A DNA stretch of 6,133 nucleotides, taken from Clostridia bacterium. Lineage in GTDB: Bacteria > Bacillota > Clostridia > Christensenellales > Aristaeellaceae. A program made the position numbers and the translations under genes. Where the stretch lies: the NCBI GenBank assembly GCA_017620115.1, contig JAFZRB010000345.1, positions 1-6,133 on the forward strand, given 5' to 3'. The notes under the pieces are model-generated. The model searched no databases. It was not told where the DNA came from and was given only the letters and a program-made list of their open reading frames with translations. Of this stretch, positions 1 through 6,002 are shown piece by piece (positions within the stretch are counted from its first letter, which is position 1; each line of letters begins with the position of its first letter).

Positions 1-428
1 ATCCCTCGCTGCCCACGGGCCGGCCCGCCCACGTCGAGTTCACACGCTATGAAATCGACCACGACGGCTTCGGCGGCTTCCAGCCCATGCGCGCCGTGAT
101 CACCGACGAATACAAGCTGGCTATCCACCTGCTCGATACCGACGAATTCTACGCCGCCGACGATCCGTACGATCTCGTCAACCGCATCGGCGACGAATCG
201 CTCGCCGAAGTCCGGAACGCGCTGCACGACGAGCTCCTCGACTGGATGAACCGCACGCGCGATCCCTTCCGCGGGTATCAGTGGGCCTGTCGCCCATGGC
301 GCGCCGACAAAACGCCCTCGTGGGACGTGGACGGCTTCACCCGCCAGCGCGAAAACGACCCGGGCGAGTACCGCCAGCTGGACTACAGCACCGGACTCAC
401 CATGGAATCCGCCACGCGGAGCAAGTGA
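1..428 (+). CDS. Sulfatase, C-terminal part (5' truncated by window edge)
   Basis: This is the last 141 codons of a gene that begins outside the window; the reading frame starts at base 3 and ends with TGA at 426-428. The segment resembles the C-terminal subdomain of type I (formylglycine) sulfatases. A strand containing FTRYEID leads into RAVITDEYKLAIHLLDTDEF, the usual pattern in which an Arg/Thr/Lys-Leu strand is followed by a 'DELYDL..DP.E..N'-like stretch, here FYAADDPYDLVNRIGD. A helix (LHDELLDWMNRTRDPF) and a WACRPWR tail follow. Sulfatases hydrolyse sulfate esters, often on host or dietary glycans. The catalytic C/S-x-P-x-R maturation motif and the metal ligands would lie upstream, so activity and substrate class cannot be judged. 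The next gene starts 48 bases downstream on the same strand, with no clear promoter or terminator between, so co-transcription is likely. I am fairly sure of the family and have no view on the substrate. Confidence 0.8.
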   Translation, partial: PSLPTGRPAHVEFTRYEIDHDGFGGFQPMRAVITDEYKLAIHLLDTDEFYAADDPYDLVNRIGDESLAEVRNALHDELLDWMNRTRDPFRGYQWACRPWRADKTPSWDVDGFTRQRENDPGEYRQLDYSTGLTMESATRSK

Positions 429-476
429 GCTCCGCGCGCAGGCGAACCGAATAGTTCATTTCAGGGAGGGTTTTTT

Positions 477-1430
477 ATGACGAAAAGGCAGCGCGCCGAG
501 GCCGTTATGAGGGGCGAAAAGCCCGACCGCGCGCCGGTGTGTTTCTGGCACCATTTCGGAGCGCTCGCGCCGGAGGAAACCGTGCGCGCGCACGTCGGCT
601 GGTTCCGGGAGAGCGGCGAGGACATCCTGAAGATGATGTGCGACGAGTTCTTCATCTATCCGCTGAACGGCGCGAAGACGGCGGCGGACTATCTCGCGCT
701 GAGGCCGCAGGGCCGCGACGCTTATTACGTGCGCGGCCAGGCCGAGCGCGCCGCGCAGATCAACGACGCTCTGAAGGGCGAGCCCGTGACCTTCTACAAC
801 GCCTTCTCGCCCTATGCCACGCTCAAGCACGCCATCGGGCAGGAGGCCGCGCTCGCGCTGCTGCGCGAACACGAGCAAGCCGGGCTGCACGCGCTTGAAG
901 TCATCTGCGAGGACACGGTGTTCATGATCGAGGCCGTGCTCAGAGAGAGCGGCACGACGGGCATGATGCTCTGCCTGCAGGGCGCGGAGGAGGGCCTGTT
1001 CACGGACGAGGAATACGCCCGCCTGGTCGCGCCCACCGAGCGGCGGGTGGTGGAAGCCGCCTCGGCGCTGTCCGACTCGAATCTCCTGCACATGTGCGGC
1101 TGGGACGGCGTGAAGGATCATCTGGAACGCTGGAAGGATTATCCGTCGGCCATCGTCAACTGGGATGTGGACATCGAGGGCGTTTCCCTGCGCGAGGGCA
1201 AGGCGTATTTCGGCGGCCGCGCGGTGTTGGGCGGCTTCAACAATCGCCCCGGAACGCTGCTTCCCGCAGGCTCAAAGGAGGATTTTCAGGCCTTCGCCCG
1301 CAGCCTGCTGGCCGAAACCGGCGGCGAGGGCGTCATTCTGGGCGCGGACTGCTCCCTGCCCAAGGACGTCGATCCCGCGCGCGTGCGCTGGGTCGTGGAA
1401 GCCGCGGAGCAGTTCGCGGCGGAGGGTTAG
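477..1430 (+). CDS. Uroporphyrinogen decarboxylase-superfamily protein, probable MtaA/CmuA-like methyltransferase
   Basis: The product is 317 aa. ATG at 477 is preceded by AGGGAGGG (463-470) with a 6-base T spacer. The N-terminus (RQRAEAVMRGEKPDRAPV, then FWHHFG) is the standard opening of URO-D superfamily proteins. It lacks the RQAGRY-type motif of true HemE, so a role in haem synthesis is unlikely. His205 and Cys207 in LLHMCGW, plus Cys292 in GADCSLP, form an H-x-C-x(84)-C arrangement like the zinc site of the methylcobamide:thiol methyltransferases MtaA, MtbA and CmuA. In those enzymes zinc activates a thiol to accept a methyl group from a corrinoid protein. Other family-like segments are VNWDVD (about 228-233) and VLGGFNNR (250-257). 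No corrinoid protein or activase gene is in the window, so partner and substrate are unknown. The gene probably shares a transcript with the upstream sulfatase. The family is secure; methyltransferase activity is inference. Confidence 0.85.
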   Translation: MTKRQRAEAVMRGEKPDRAPVCFWHHFGALAPEETVRAHVGWFRESGEDILKMMCDEFFIYPLNGAKTAADYLALRPQGRDAYYVRGQAERAAQINDALKGEPVTFYNAFSPYATLKHAIGQEAALALLREHEQAGLHALEVICEDTVFMIEAVLRESGTTGMMLCLQGAEEGLFTDEEYARLVAPTERRVVEAASALSDSNLLHMCGWDGVKDHLERWKDYPSAIVNWDVDIEGVSLREGKAYFGGRAVLGGFNNRPGTLLPAGSKEDFQAFARSLLAETGGEGVILGADCSLPKDVDPARVRWVVEAAEQFAAEG

Positions 1431-1489
1431 CGGAGGGATCGGCCTTACGCCTCTGCGTCAGGAACGCTGAATGTCCGTATCGTTTTTAA

Positions 1490-1519
1490 TTGCATCATAG
1501 GGCACGGTTATGGTATAAT
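1490..1519 (+). promoter_or_regulatory. Extended -10 promoter of the mntA-hepT cassette
   Basis: A perfect TATAAT lies at 1514-1519 and is preceded by TG at 1511-1512, giving the extended -10 form TGnTATAAT. A poor -35 (TTGCAT, 1490-1495) sits 18 bases upstream. Transcription would begin near 1526, leaving a leader of only about 19 bases, almost all of it the ribosome binding site AAAGGAGGT (1529-1537), 7 bases before the mntA ATG. The promoter gives the cassette independent expression from the upstream URO-D gene. No clear operator repeat was seen over it. Confidence 0.75.
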
Positions 1520-1544
1520 AGCGATAGTAAAGGAGGTCAGGATC

Positions 1545-1832
1545 ATGCTTTCATTGGAAACGATTCAGCAGGCTGTCAACCAGGCGGCGGCGGAATACCC
1601 GATCCGGCGCGTTGAGCTGTTCGGCTCATATGCCGACGGCACGGCCGACGCGGACAGCGACATGGATTTTCTGGTGGAGTTTTCGGAAAACCCGACCTCT
1701 CTTCTGCACATCTGCGGCTTCCGGGAAACGCTGGCCGAGCTTCTGCATATGGACGTGGATATCGTAAAGCTGCCCCGCAGGCAGAACGATGGCCTGACGA
1801 TCAACAGGACGGTGCGCATGTATGGAGCATAA
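1545..1832 (+). CDS. mntA: MntA-type nucleotidyltransferase antitoxin
   Basis: This 95-aa protein is a minimal nucleotidyltransferase (MNT) domain. Gly27-Ser28, ten residues, then Asp39-x-Asp41 reproduce the GSX10DXD motif of the MntA family exactly. Asp72 in MDVDIV is the likely third metal-binding acidic residue. In studied MntA/HepT pairs the antitoxin adds AMP units to a tyrosine of the toxin's RX4HXY motif and thereby silences its RNase activity; this protein keeps the residues needed for that. The length matches stand-alone MNT antitoxins rather than larger aminoglycoside or tRNA nucleotidyltransferases. The start is fixed by AAAGGAGGT 7 bases upstream. Its last 11 bases overlap the start of hepT, so translation of the two is probably coupled. 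The order is antitoxin first. The family is secure; antitoxin function follows from the pairing. Confidence 0.9.
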   Translation: MLSLETIQQAVNQAAAEYPIRRVELFGSYADGTADADSDMDFLVEFSENPTSLLHICGFRETLAELLHMDVDIVKLPRRQNDGLTINRTVRMYGA

Positions 1833-2160
1833 AGAGAGAAACGAGAACATCCGTTTGAAGATGCTGACCGAAATCGCGGATATTGAAGCTTTTACCTCTG
1901 GCCGCGCCGCCGCTGAACTGACGGCGGACAGAATGTGGCAAAAGGCCGTGGTGATGAGCCTTATCAATATCGGCGAACTGTCAAAATCGTTTACAGATGA
2001 TTATCTCGCTGCCATGCCCGAAATTCCATGGAAGGCGATTCGCGGTTTTCGCAATATCGCCGCCCATCAATACGGCATCATTGATATTGATGATGTGTAT
2101 AAGACCGTCATGGAAGATATACCATCATTAAAAGCCGCGCTGTTATCGCATAATGAATAA
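1822..2160 (+). CDS. hepT: HepT-like HEPN/DUF86 toxin
   Basis: This 112-aa, mostly helical protein belongs to the HEPN/DUF86 family. The hallmark RX4HXY motif is intact: Arg77, His82 and Tyr84 in RNIAAHQYG. Upstream, the helix segment with IGELSKSF (50-57) and the PWKAIRGFRN approach to the motif are also typical. Arg and His are the predicted RNase active-site residues of a dimer, and Tyr84 would be the AMP acceptor for the neighbouring MntA. In the studied pairs HepT cleaves cellular RNA and halts growth. The ATG at 1822 lies inside the end of mntA and has no good ribosome binding site of its own, so expression should depend on coupling to mntA. The second half is AT-rich: 76 G+C in bases 1981-2160 by hand count, against well over 60% in flanking genes, hinting at horizontal acquisition. 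A hairpin follows the stop codon. Confidence 0.9.
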   Translation: MEHKERNENIRLKMLTEIADIEAFTSGRAAAELTADRMWQKAVVMSLINIGELSKSFTDDYLAAMPEIPWKAIRGFRNIAAHQYGIIDIDDVYKTVMEDIPSLKAALLSHNE

Positions 2161-2165
2161 GCGTC

Positions 2166-2202
2166 AACAGGGGAAAGCGCAGAACATACGCCTTCCCCTG
2201 TT
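2166..2202. terminator. Hairpin between convergent hepT and abfA, probable terminator
   Basis: A perfect 10-bp stem (AACAGGGGAA, 2166-2175, with TTCCCCTGTT, 2193-2202) continues after one A/C mismatch into GCG/CGC (2177-2179 with 2189-2191) around a 9-base loop. It starts 6 bases after the hepT stop and ends 38 bases from the abfA stop, the right place to end transcription from both sides. The downstream tract is only weakly T-rich (TTATCATTCT), so termination strength is uncertain. Confidence 0.55.
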
Positions 2203-2240
2203 ATCATTCTGAACGGCGAAAGAAATCCCGTTTCACCGCC

Positions 2241-3740
2241 TCACTTCGTGAGCCGGATCACGTTCCACGACACCGCGGGCAGGATCACCGCGCCGTCCTT
2301 CAGGTCGACGGGCACGGCCACCGGTTTCACGTTGTCGGGATTCTGCTCGGTGTTCACGGCCTTCATGTCGTCGTGATGCAGCACGGTGTGCGCCGCGCCG
2401 CTGAACGCGCCGAAGGAGCGCAGGTCGCAGGTGAGCGCCGCCGGTTCGGCGAGATCGCGGTTCACGGCGAAGATGGTCACGCCGCCGTCCTCCGACATCA
2501 CCGCCGCCGCGTCCACCAGGGGAACGTCGGCGTAGTGCTTCGTGTCGGCCTTCTCGCTGGTGAGCTGAGGCAGCAGGCTGACGCCGCGGCCCAGCTCGCT
2601 GGCCTGCTTCAGCGGCCAGTAGATGGTCTGCGCCCACGCGCCGCCGCCCGGCCGGGTCATGATCGGCGCGATCACGTTTACCAGCTGCGCCATGCAGGCG
2701 ATCTTCACGCGGTCGGCGTTCTTCAGGATGGTGATGAGGATCAGGCCCACCAGCAGGGCGTCCTCGAAGTTGTAAACGTCCTCCAGCAGCGGCAGCGCCG
2801 TGCCCCACGGCTCGCGCCTGTAAAGCTGCTGATCCTGCTCGTGGGAATGATACCACACGTTCCATTCGTCCAGCGACAGGTTCACCTGCTTTTTGGAATG
2901 CTTCGTGCCCTTCACCGCGTCGCAAATGGCGGCCACCGTGCGGATGAATTCCTCCAGGTTCATCGTGGAGGCCAGGAAATCGGGCGTGTCGTTGTGCGGG
3001 TTGCCGTAATAGCGGTGCAGCGACACATAGTCCACGTTCTCGTAGCACTCCATGAGCATCTCGCGCTCCCAGGAGCCGAACGTGGGCATCTCCGTGCTGG
3101 AGGAGCCGCAGGCCACGACCTCGATGGAATCGTCCGTCCATTTCATCATTTTCGCGGCCTCGTTGGCGACGCGGCCGTATTCATAGGCGGTCTTGCGGCC
3201 CATCTGCCAGGGCCCGTCCATCTCGTTGCCCAGGCACCACAGTTTGATGCCCAGGGGATCCTTCGCGCCGTTCTTCGCGCGCAGGTCGCTTAGATAGCTG
3301 CCGCCCTTATGGTTGGCGTATTCCACGACATCGCGCGCCTCGGCCGGGCCGCGGGTGCCCAGGTTCACGGCGTACATCACGTCCGCGCCGGCCTTCTTCG
3401 CCCAGGCCGCGAACTCGTGCAGACCCACCTCGTTGGGCTCGGTGGTCTTCCAGGCCAGGTCGAGCCGCCGCGGGCGCTGCGCCTTCGGGCCGATGGAATC
3501 CTCCCATTTGAAGCCCGAAACGAAGTTGCCGCCGGGATAGCGCACGATCGGCACGTTCAGCCGCCGCACCAGCTCCAGCACGTCGCCGCGGAAACCGTCC
3601 CCGTCCGCCGTGGGATGGCCGGGCTCGTAGATGCCGGTGTATACGCAGCGGCCCAGATGCTCCACGAAGGAGCCGTAAATGCGCTTGTCGATCGGGGAAA
3701 TCACATAATCCTTGTCCAGAACCAAACGGGCTTTACGCAT
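2241..3740 (-). CDS. abfA: GH51 alpha-L-arabinofuranosidase (intracellular)
   Basis: The product is 499 aa from the chosen ATG at 3740; an in-frame ATG at 3746 would give 501 aa. AGGAG at 3754-3750 stands 9 bases from the 3740 start and only 3 from the other, so the inner start is preferred. The opening (KARLVLDKDYVISPIDKRIY, then GSFVEHLGR) and VRYPGGNF are classic GH51. Counting from the longer start, Glu175 in CLGNEMDGPW is the acid/base and Glu294 in SLDEWNVWYH the nucleophile. The (beta/alpha)8 barrel is followed by a beta-sandwich tail from roughly residue 380, and the total length is normal for the family. The enzyme removes terminal L-arabinofuranose from arabinoxylan, arabinan or derived oligosaccharides with retention of configuration. 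There is no signal peptide, so it should act in the cytoplasm on imported oligosaccharides. It is divergent from the GH18 gene and appears to be a single-gene transcript. No clear promoter could be seen upstream. Confidence 0.95.
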   Translation of the reverse strand: MRKARLVLDKDYVISPIDKRIYGSFVEHLGRCVYTGIYEPGHPTADGDGFRGDVLELVRRLNVPIVRYPGGNFVSGFKWEDSIGPKAQRPRRLDLAWKTTEPNEVGLHEFAAWAKKAGADVMYAVNLGTRGPAEARDVVEYANHKGGSYLSDLRAKNGAKDPLGIKLWCLGNEMDGPWQMGRKTAYEYGRVANEAAKMMKWTDDSIEVVACGSSSTEMPTFGSWEREMLMECYENVDYVSLHRYYGNPHNDTPDFLASTMNLEEFIRTVAAICDAVKGTKHSKKQVNLSLDEWNVWYHSHEQDQQLYRREPWGTALPLLEDVYNFEDALLVGLILITILKNADRVKIACMAQLVNVIAPIMTRPGGGAWAQTIYWPLKQASELGRGVSLLPQLTSEKADTKHYADVPLVDAAAVMSEDGGVTIFAVNRDLAEPAALTCDLRSFGAFSGAAHTVLHHDDMKAVNTEQNPDNVKPVAVPVDLKDGAVILPAVSWNVIRLTK

Positions 3741-3749
3741 GAGCATTCT

Positions 3750-3754
3750 CTCCT
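3750..3754 (-). promoter_or_regulatory. Ribosome binding site deciding the abfA start
   Basis: AGGAG on the minus strand lies 9 bases from the ATG at 3740 and 3 bases from the ATG at 3746. The 9-base spacing is normal and the 3-base spacing is poor, which favours the start at 3740. Confidence 0.6.
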
Positions 3755-3865
3755 AACATCCTGTTTTCGCCGTTTTGGGGCGCATGGCACATCGCCATCT
3801 ATTCGACGGGCGCGCGCCGATTTCCTGCCGCGCCGCGTTCCCGCGCGCGGATTGTTCACGGGGCA

Positions 3866-3894
3866 TTGAAAAAAGCGGATGGATCCTGTATAAT
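3866..3894 (+). promoter_or_regulatory. Consensus-like housekeeping promoter of the GH18 gene
   Basis: TTGAAA at 3866-3871 and a perfect TATAAT at 3889-3894 are separated by 17 bases, close to the sigma-A/sigma-70 ideal. Transcription should start near 3901, leaving a leader of about 30 bases that contains the ribosome binding site. The TTG of the -35 box opens an in-frame extension of the coding frame. That frame is not a plausible start because it lies upstream of the transcription start. Confidence 0.8.
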
Positions 3895-3915
3895 GGTTTT
3901 GGGAAAATCCACAAC

Positions 3916-3922
3916 AAGGAGG
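3916..3922 (+). promoter_or_regulatory. Ribosome binding site fixing the GH18 start
   Basis: AAGGAGG stands 9 bases before the ATG at 3932. The upstream in-frame candidates (TTG 3866, ATG 3893) have no such site and overlap the promoter. Confidence 0.8.
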
Positions 3923-3931
3923 CTGCGGCCA

Positions 3932-4951
3932 ATGGAACACTACATTCTGGGCTACGTCGTCGACCGGGCGCTGGAGAGCGTGACCCGCGAGGACGCGAAC
4001 CGGCTGACGCACATCAACCTGGCCTTCGGGGTTCTGAAGGACAACCTGCTGGACATGCGCAAAATGCAGCACATCGACGAGATCAGGCGCATCCGTCGGC
4101 TGAATCCGGACATCAGAATCGTGCTGTCCATAGGCGGCTGGGGCGCGGGCGGCTTTTCCACGATGGCCCGCACGGCGCAAACGCGCGAGGCGTTCGCGGC
4201 GTCCTGCCTGCGCGTGGTGGAAGAGCACGGCCTGGACGGCATCGACATCGACTGGGAATACCCCTGCGACAACTCCGCGGAAATCGACTGCGATCCCTCC
4301 GACAGGGAGAACTTCACGCATCTCCTGCAGGCGCTGCGTGACGCGCTGGGCAGCGAACGCATCGTGTCCATCGCCGCGGGCGCAGGGCATTACTTCATCG
4401 AGGATACCGAGATGGACAAGGTGGCCGCCATCTGCGACTACGTGCAGCTGATGACCTACGACATCCGCAGCGGCTTCCAGCGCGAGGCCGGCCACCACAC
4501 CGGCCTGTTCACCAGCCCGGGCGACCGGCTGAACGGCAGCGTGCAGGCCAGCGTCGAGGATTTCATGGCGGCGGGCGTGCCGCGGGAGAAGATCGTGATC
4601 GGCGCGGCGTTCTATTCGCGGCGCTGGGACGGCGTTCCGAACGTGAACCACGGCCTGTTCCAGATGAGCGAGACCGTCGGCCAATACGGGCCGGGTTACG
4701 CGCAGCTGGAGGAATCCTTCATCAACAGGAACGGCTTCACGCGCTACTGGGATGACGACGCCAAAGCCCCCTTCCTCTTCAACGGGAGCAGCCTCATCAG
4801 CTACGACGATACCGAATCCATCCGCCTGAAATGCGAATACCTGAAGGCGGAGGGCCTGAAGGGCATCATGTACTGGGAGCATGGCAGCGATCCCTCGCGC
4901 AAGCTGCTGGCCGCCATGTGGAAGGCCATGGGCGGCCGGGAAAAGGCGTAA
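3932..4951 (+). CDS. GH18 chitinase-like glycoside hydrolase, no signal peptide
   Basis: The product is 339 aa from ATG 3932, the only start that lies downstream of the promoter and has a ribosome binding site. The GH18 signatures appear in order: SIGGW (66-70); the catalytic DGIDIDWEYP with Asp102, Asp105, Asp107 and the proton donor Glu109; QLMTYD (172-177), whose Tyr176 would assist the substrate N-acetyl group; and a barrel-closing Trp315 in MYWEHG. The stretch between about 235 and 300 looks like the small insertion domain of ChiA-type (subfamily A) enzymes. These enzymes cut beta-1,4 bonds next to N-acetylglucosamine by substrate-assisted catalysis. The N-terminus (MEHYILGYVV) goes straight into the first barrel strand with no signal peptide, carbohydrate-binding module or LysM, so the protein is probably cytoplasmic and acts on short imported chito-oligosaccharides or related glycans. 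All catalytic residues are intact. It is transcribed alone and ends at a strong terminator. Confidence 0.93.
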   Translation: MEHYILGYVVDRALESVTREDANRLTHINLAFGVLKDNLLDMRKMQHIDEIRRIRRLNPDIRIVLSIGGWGAGGFSTMARTAQTREAFAASCLRVVEEHGLDGIDIDWEYPCDNSAEIDCDPSDRENFTHLLQALRDALGSERIVSIAAGAGHYFIEDTEMDKVAAICDYVQLMTYDIRSGFQREAGHHTGLFTSPGDRLNGSVQASVEDFMAAGVPREKIVIGAAFYSRRWDGVPNVNHGLFQMSETVGQYGPGYAQLEESFINRNGFTRYWDDDAKAPFLFNGSSLISYDDTESIRLKCEYLKAEGLKGIMYWEHGSDPSRKLLAAMWKAMGGREKA

Positions 4952-4989
4952 AGCCGGAAACGGCGGCGGGGGAGCCTTTCCTCCGGAGA

Positions 4990-5040
4990 AAACGAGCCCC
5001 TCCTTTCCCGCGCGTCGCGGTGAAAAGGAGGGGCTCGTTT
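4990..5040. terminator. Strong bidirectional terminator between GH18 and peptidase genes
   Basis: A perfect 17-bp inverted repeat (arms 4990-5006 and 5024-5040) is A-rich at its outer left end and T-rich at its outer right end. The 17-base interior holds a second 5-bp stem (CCGCG 5008-5012 with CGCGG 5016-5020) and a three-base loop. On either strand the stem ends in a short U run. It lies between two convergent genes, 38 bases after the GH18 stop and 17 bases from the peptidase stop, and should terminate both transcripts. Confidence 0.88.
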
Positions 5041-5057
5041 ATGGCTGTCGTTCCGGC

Positions 5058-5756
5058 TTACCGCCGCCTGCGGCTGTTGCCGCTGATGAGGATCAGGCGC
5101 AGCAGCTGCAGGATGGCGCTCAGCGCGGAGGCCACGTAGGTCATGGCGGCGGCCCGCAGCACCTTCCGCGCGCCGGTCATCTCTTCGGCGTCCAGGTAGC
5201 CTTCGCCTTCGAGTGTGGCGAGCGCGCGGCGGCTGGCGTTGAACTCCACCGGCAGCGTGATGAGCGCGAACAGCACCACCAGCGCGAACAGCGCGATGCC
5301 CGCCATGACGAGCGGCTGCCAGCTGAAGATCAGCCCAACGAGCACCAGCGGCCATGAGAGGTGCGATCCGATGTTCACCGTGGGGACGGCGGCCGAGCGC
5401 AGCACGAGCGGCGCGTAGGCGTCGCGGTGCTGGAGCGCGTGGCCGGTCTCGTGCGCGGCGACGCCCAGCGCGGTGATGGAGCCGGAATCGGCGACCGGCG
5501 CGGACAGGCGCAGCGTGCGGCTGGAGGGGTCGTAATGGTCGGTCAGGTCGCCTGCGATGCGCTCGATCGCGACATCGTAGAGCCCCGCGCCGTCCAGCAT
5601 GCGCCGGGCGAGCTGGGCGCCGGTCAGGCCGCAGCGCGCGGGCACGGCGGCGTATTTGCGGGTGACGTTCTGGACGGCGGCCTGCGCGATCAGCGAAAGC
5701 GCCAGCCCGGCCAGCACGAGCAGATAGGTTGGATCAAAATAATAAGGATAATACAT
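5058..5756 (-). CDS. YugP-family membrane zinc metallopeptidase
   Basis: The product is 232 aa. The start at 5756 (MYYPYYFDPTYLLVL) has AAAGGAGG 7 bases upstream and matches the typical family N-terminus; a frame extension to 5786 would add ten residues without a binding site and is rejected. The zinc-binding HEXXH is AHETGHALQH (His102, Glu103, His106). The conserved LPVEFNASRRAL segment (168-179) probably supplies the third ligand at Glu171. Hydrophobic segments at about 11-29, 131-149, 150-169 and 203-222 suggest four membrane spans, with the zinc motif in the loop after the first. This fits the YugP / neutral zinc metallopeptidase family (Zn_peptidase_2), widespread in Firmicutes. Its substrates are poorly known and no specific role is claimed. 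An Arg-rich tail (RRRR) ends the protein. It is convergent with the GH18 gene and has its own promoter. Confidence 0.92.
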   Translation of the reverse strand: MYYPYYFDPTYLLVLAGLALSLIAQAAVQNVTRKYAAVPARCGLTGAQLARRMLDGAGLYDVAIERIAGDLTDHYDPSSRTLRLSAPVADSGSITALGVAAHETGHALQHRDAYAPLVLRSAAVPTVNIGSHLSWPLVLVGLIFSWQPLVMAGIALFALVVLFALITLPVEFNASRRALATLEGEGYLDAEEMTGARKVLRAAAMTYVASALSAILQLLRLILISGNSRRRR

Positions 5757-5763
5757 AGAGCGG

Positions 5764-5771
5764 CCTCCTTT
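5764..5771 (-). promoter_or_regulatory. Ribosome binding site fixing the YugP-like start
   Basis: AAAGGAGG on the minus strand is 7 bases before the ATG at 5756. It lies inside the ten-codon extension that would start at 5786, which argues against that longer start. Confidence 0.8.
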
Positions 5772-5792
5772 CGCAAGGCTTTCCACAATGCT

Positions 5793-5801
5793 ATTATATC
5801 A
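5793..5801 (-). promoter_or_regulatory. Extended -10 promoter of the YugP-like peptidase gene
   Basis: On the minus strand, TGATATAAT (5801-5793) is an extended -10 element with a perfect TATAAT at 5798-5793. No recognisable -35 lies 16-19 bases upstream. That place is largely occupied by CCGATATGTCGG (5815-5826), a near-palindrome that could be an operator or activator site, though 12 bases with one G/T wobble pair is weak evidence. Confidence 0.6.
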
Positions 5802-5826
5802 CCTTTTCCGCCCGCCGATATGTCGG

Positions 5827-6002
5827 AAAAGTGACTAAAATTCAAATATTCTTCCGGGCGAATCCGCGCGGCGCTTTTTCATCCTCCCGCCGGCCTCCGT
5901 TTTGCCGGGCGGGTTCGCCGGGAAGCCTGTCGATTTCCGCAGGGTGGTCTCATTTAAAAAACAGTCCGACAAATTGGAGTTTGGCGAAGTGGTAAAACCT
6001 TG
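5827..6002. other. Intergenic stretch without a recognisable gene
   Basis: No credible coding frame, tRNA or known RNA was seen here. It holds an AT-rich patch (about 5830-5851) and one GC hairpin: CCCGCCGG (5886-5893) pairs with CCGGGCGGG (5905-5913) with one bulged G and an 11-base loop. No T tract follows the hairpin on either strand, so it is not a convincing terminator. A second A-rich patch at 5953-5962 precedes the palindromic repeat. Confidence 0.5.

Noticed and set aside
456..1121. Long minus-strand open frame opposite the URO-D-family gene
   Set aside because: It lies antisense to a clearly homologous gene, has Arg/His/Ala-rich composition and no ribosome binding site. It is a by-product of high GC content.
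1431..1489. Possible terminator after the URO-D-family gene
   Set aside because: Only a 4-bp hairpin (ACGC/GCGT) and a T run at 1483-1487 were found, too far apart and too weak to call.
2373..3293. Plus-strand open frame of 306 codons inside abfA
   Set aside because: It is antisense to a GH51 gene with intact catalytic motifs, and its His/Arg/Val-rich composition is typical of a shadow frame.
3808..3850. GC-rich inverted repeats in the abfA/GH18 divergent region
   Set aside because: The matches are simple CGCGCG alternations expected by chance in such GC-rich sequence.
3866..3931. N-terminal 22-residue extension of the GH18 protein
   Set aside because: The TTG start is the -35 box itself, and the extension spans the -10 and ribosome binding site, so it would not be transcribed or translated.
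3701..4882. Minus-strand open frame of 393 codons across the GH18 gene
   Set aside because: It is antisense to GH18 and runs over the divergent promoter region and the abfA start. The protein resembles no family I know, and such frames are common in GC-rich DNA.
5757..5786. Ten-residue N-terminal extension of the YugP-like protein
   Set aside because: It would contain the AAAGGAGG binding site of the ATG at 5756 and does not match the family N-terminus.
5905..6000. Possible small RNA or riboswitch in the right intergenic region
   Set aside because: No promoter, terminator or known riboswitch core could be recognised, only one imperfect GC hairpin just to its left.
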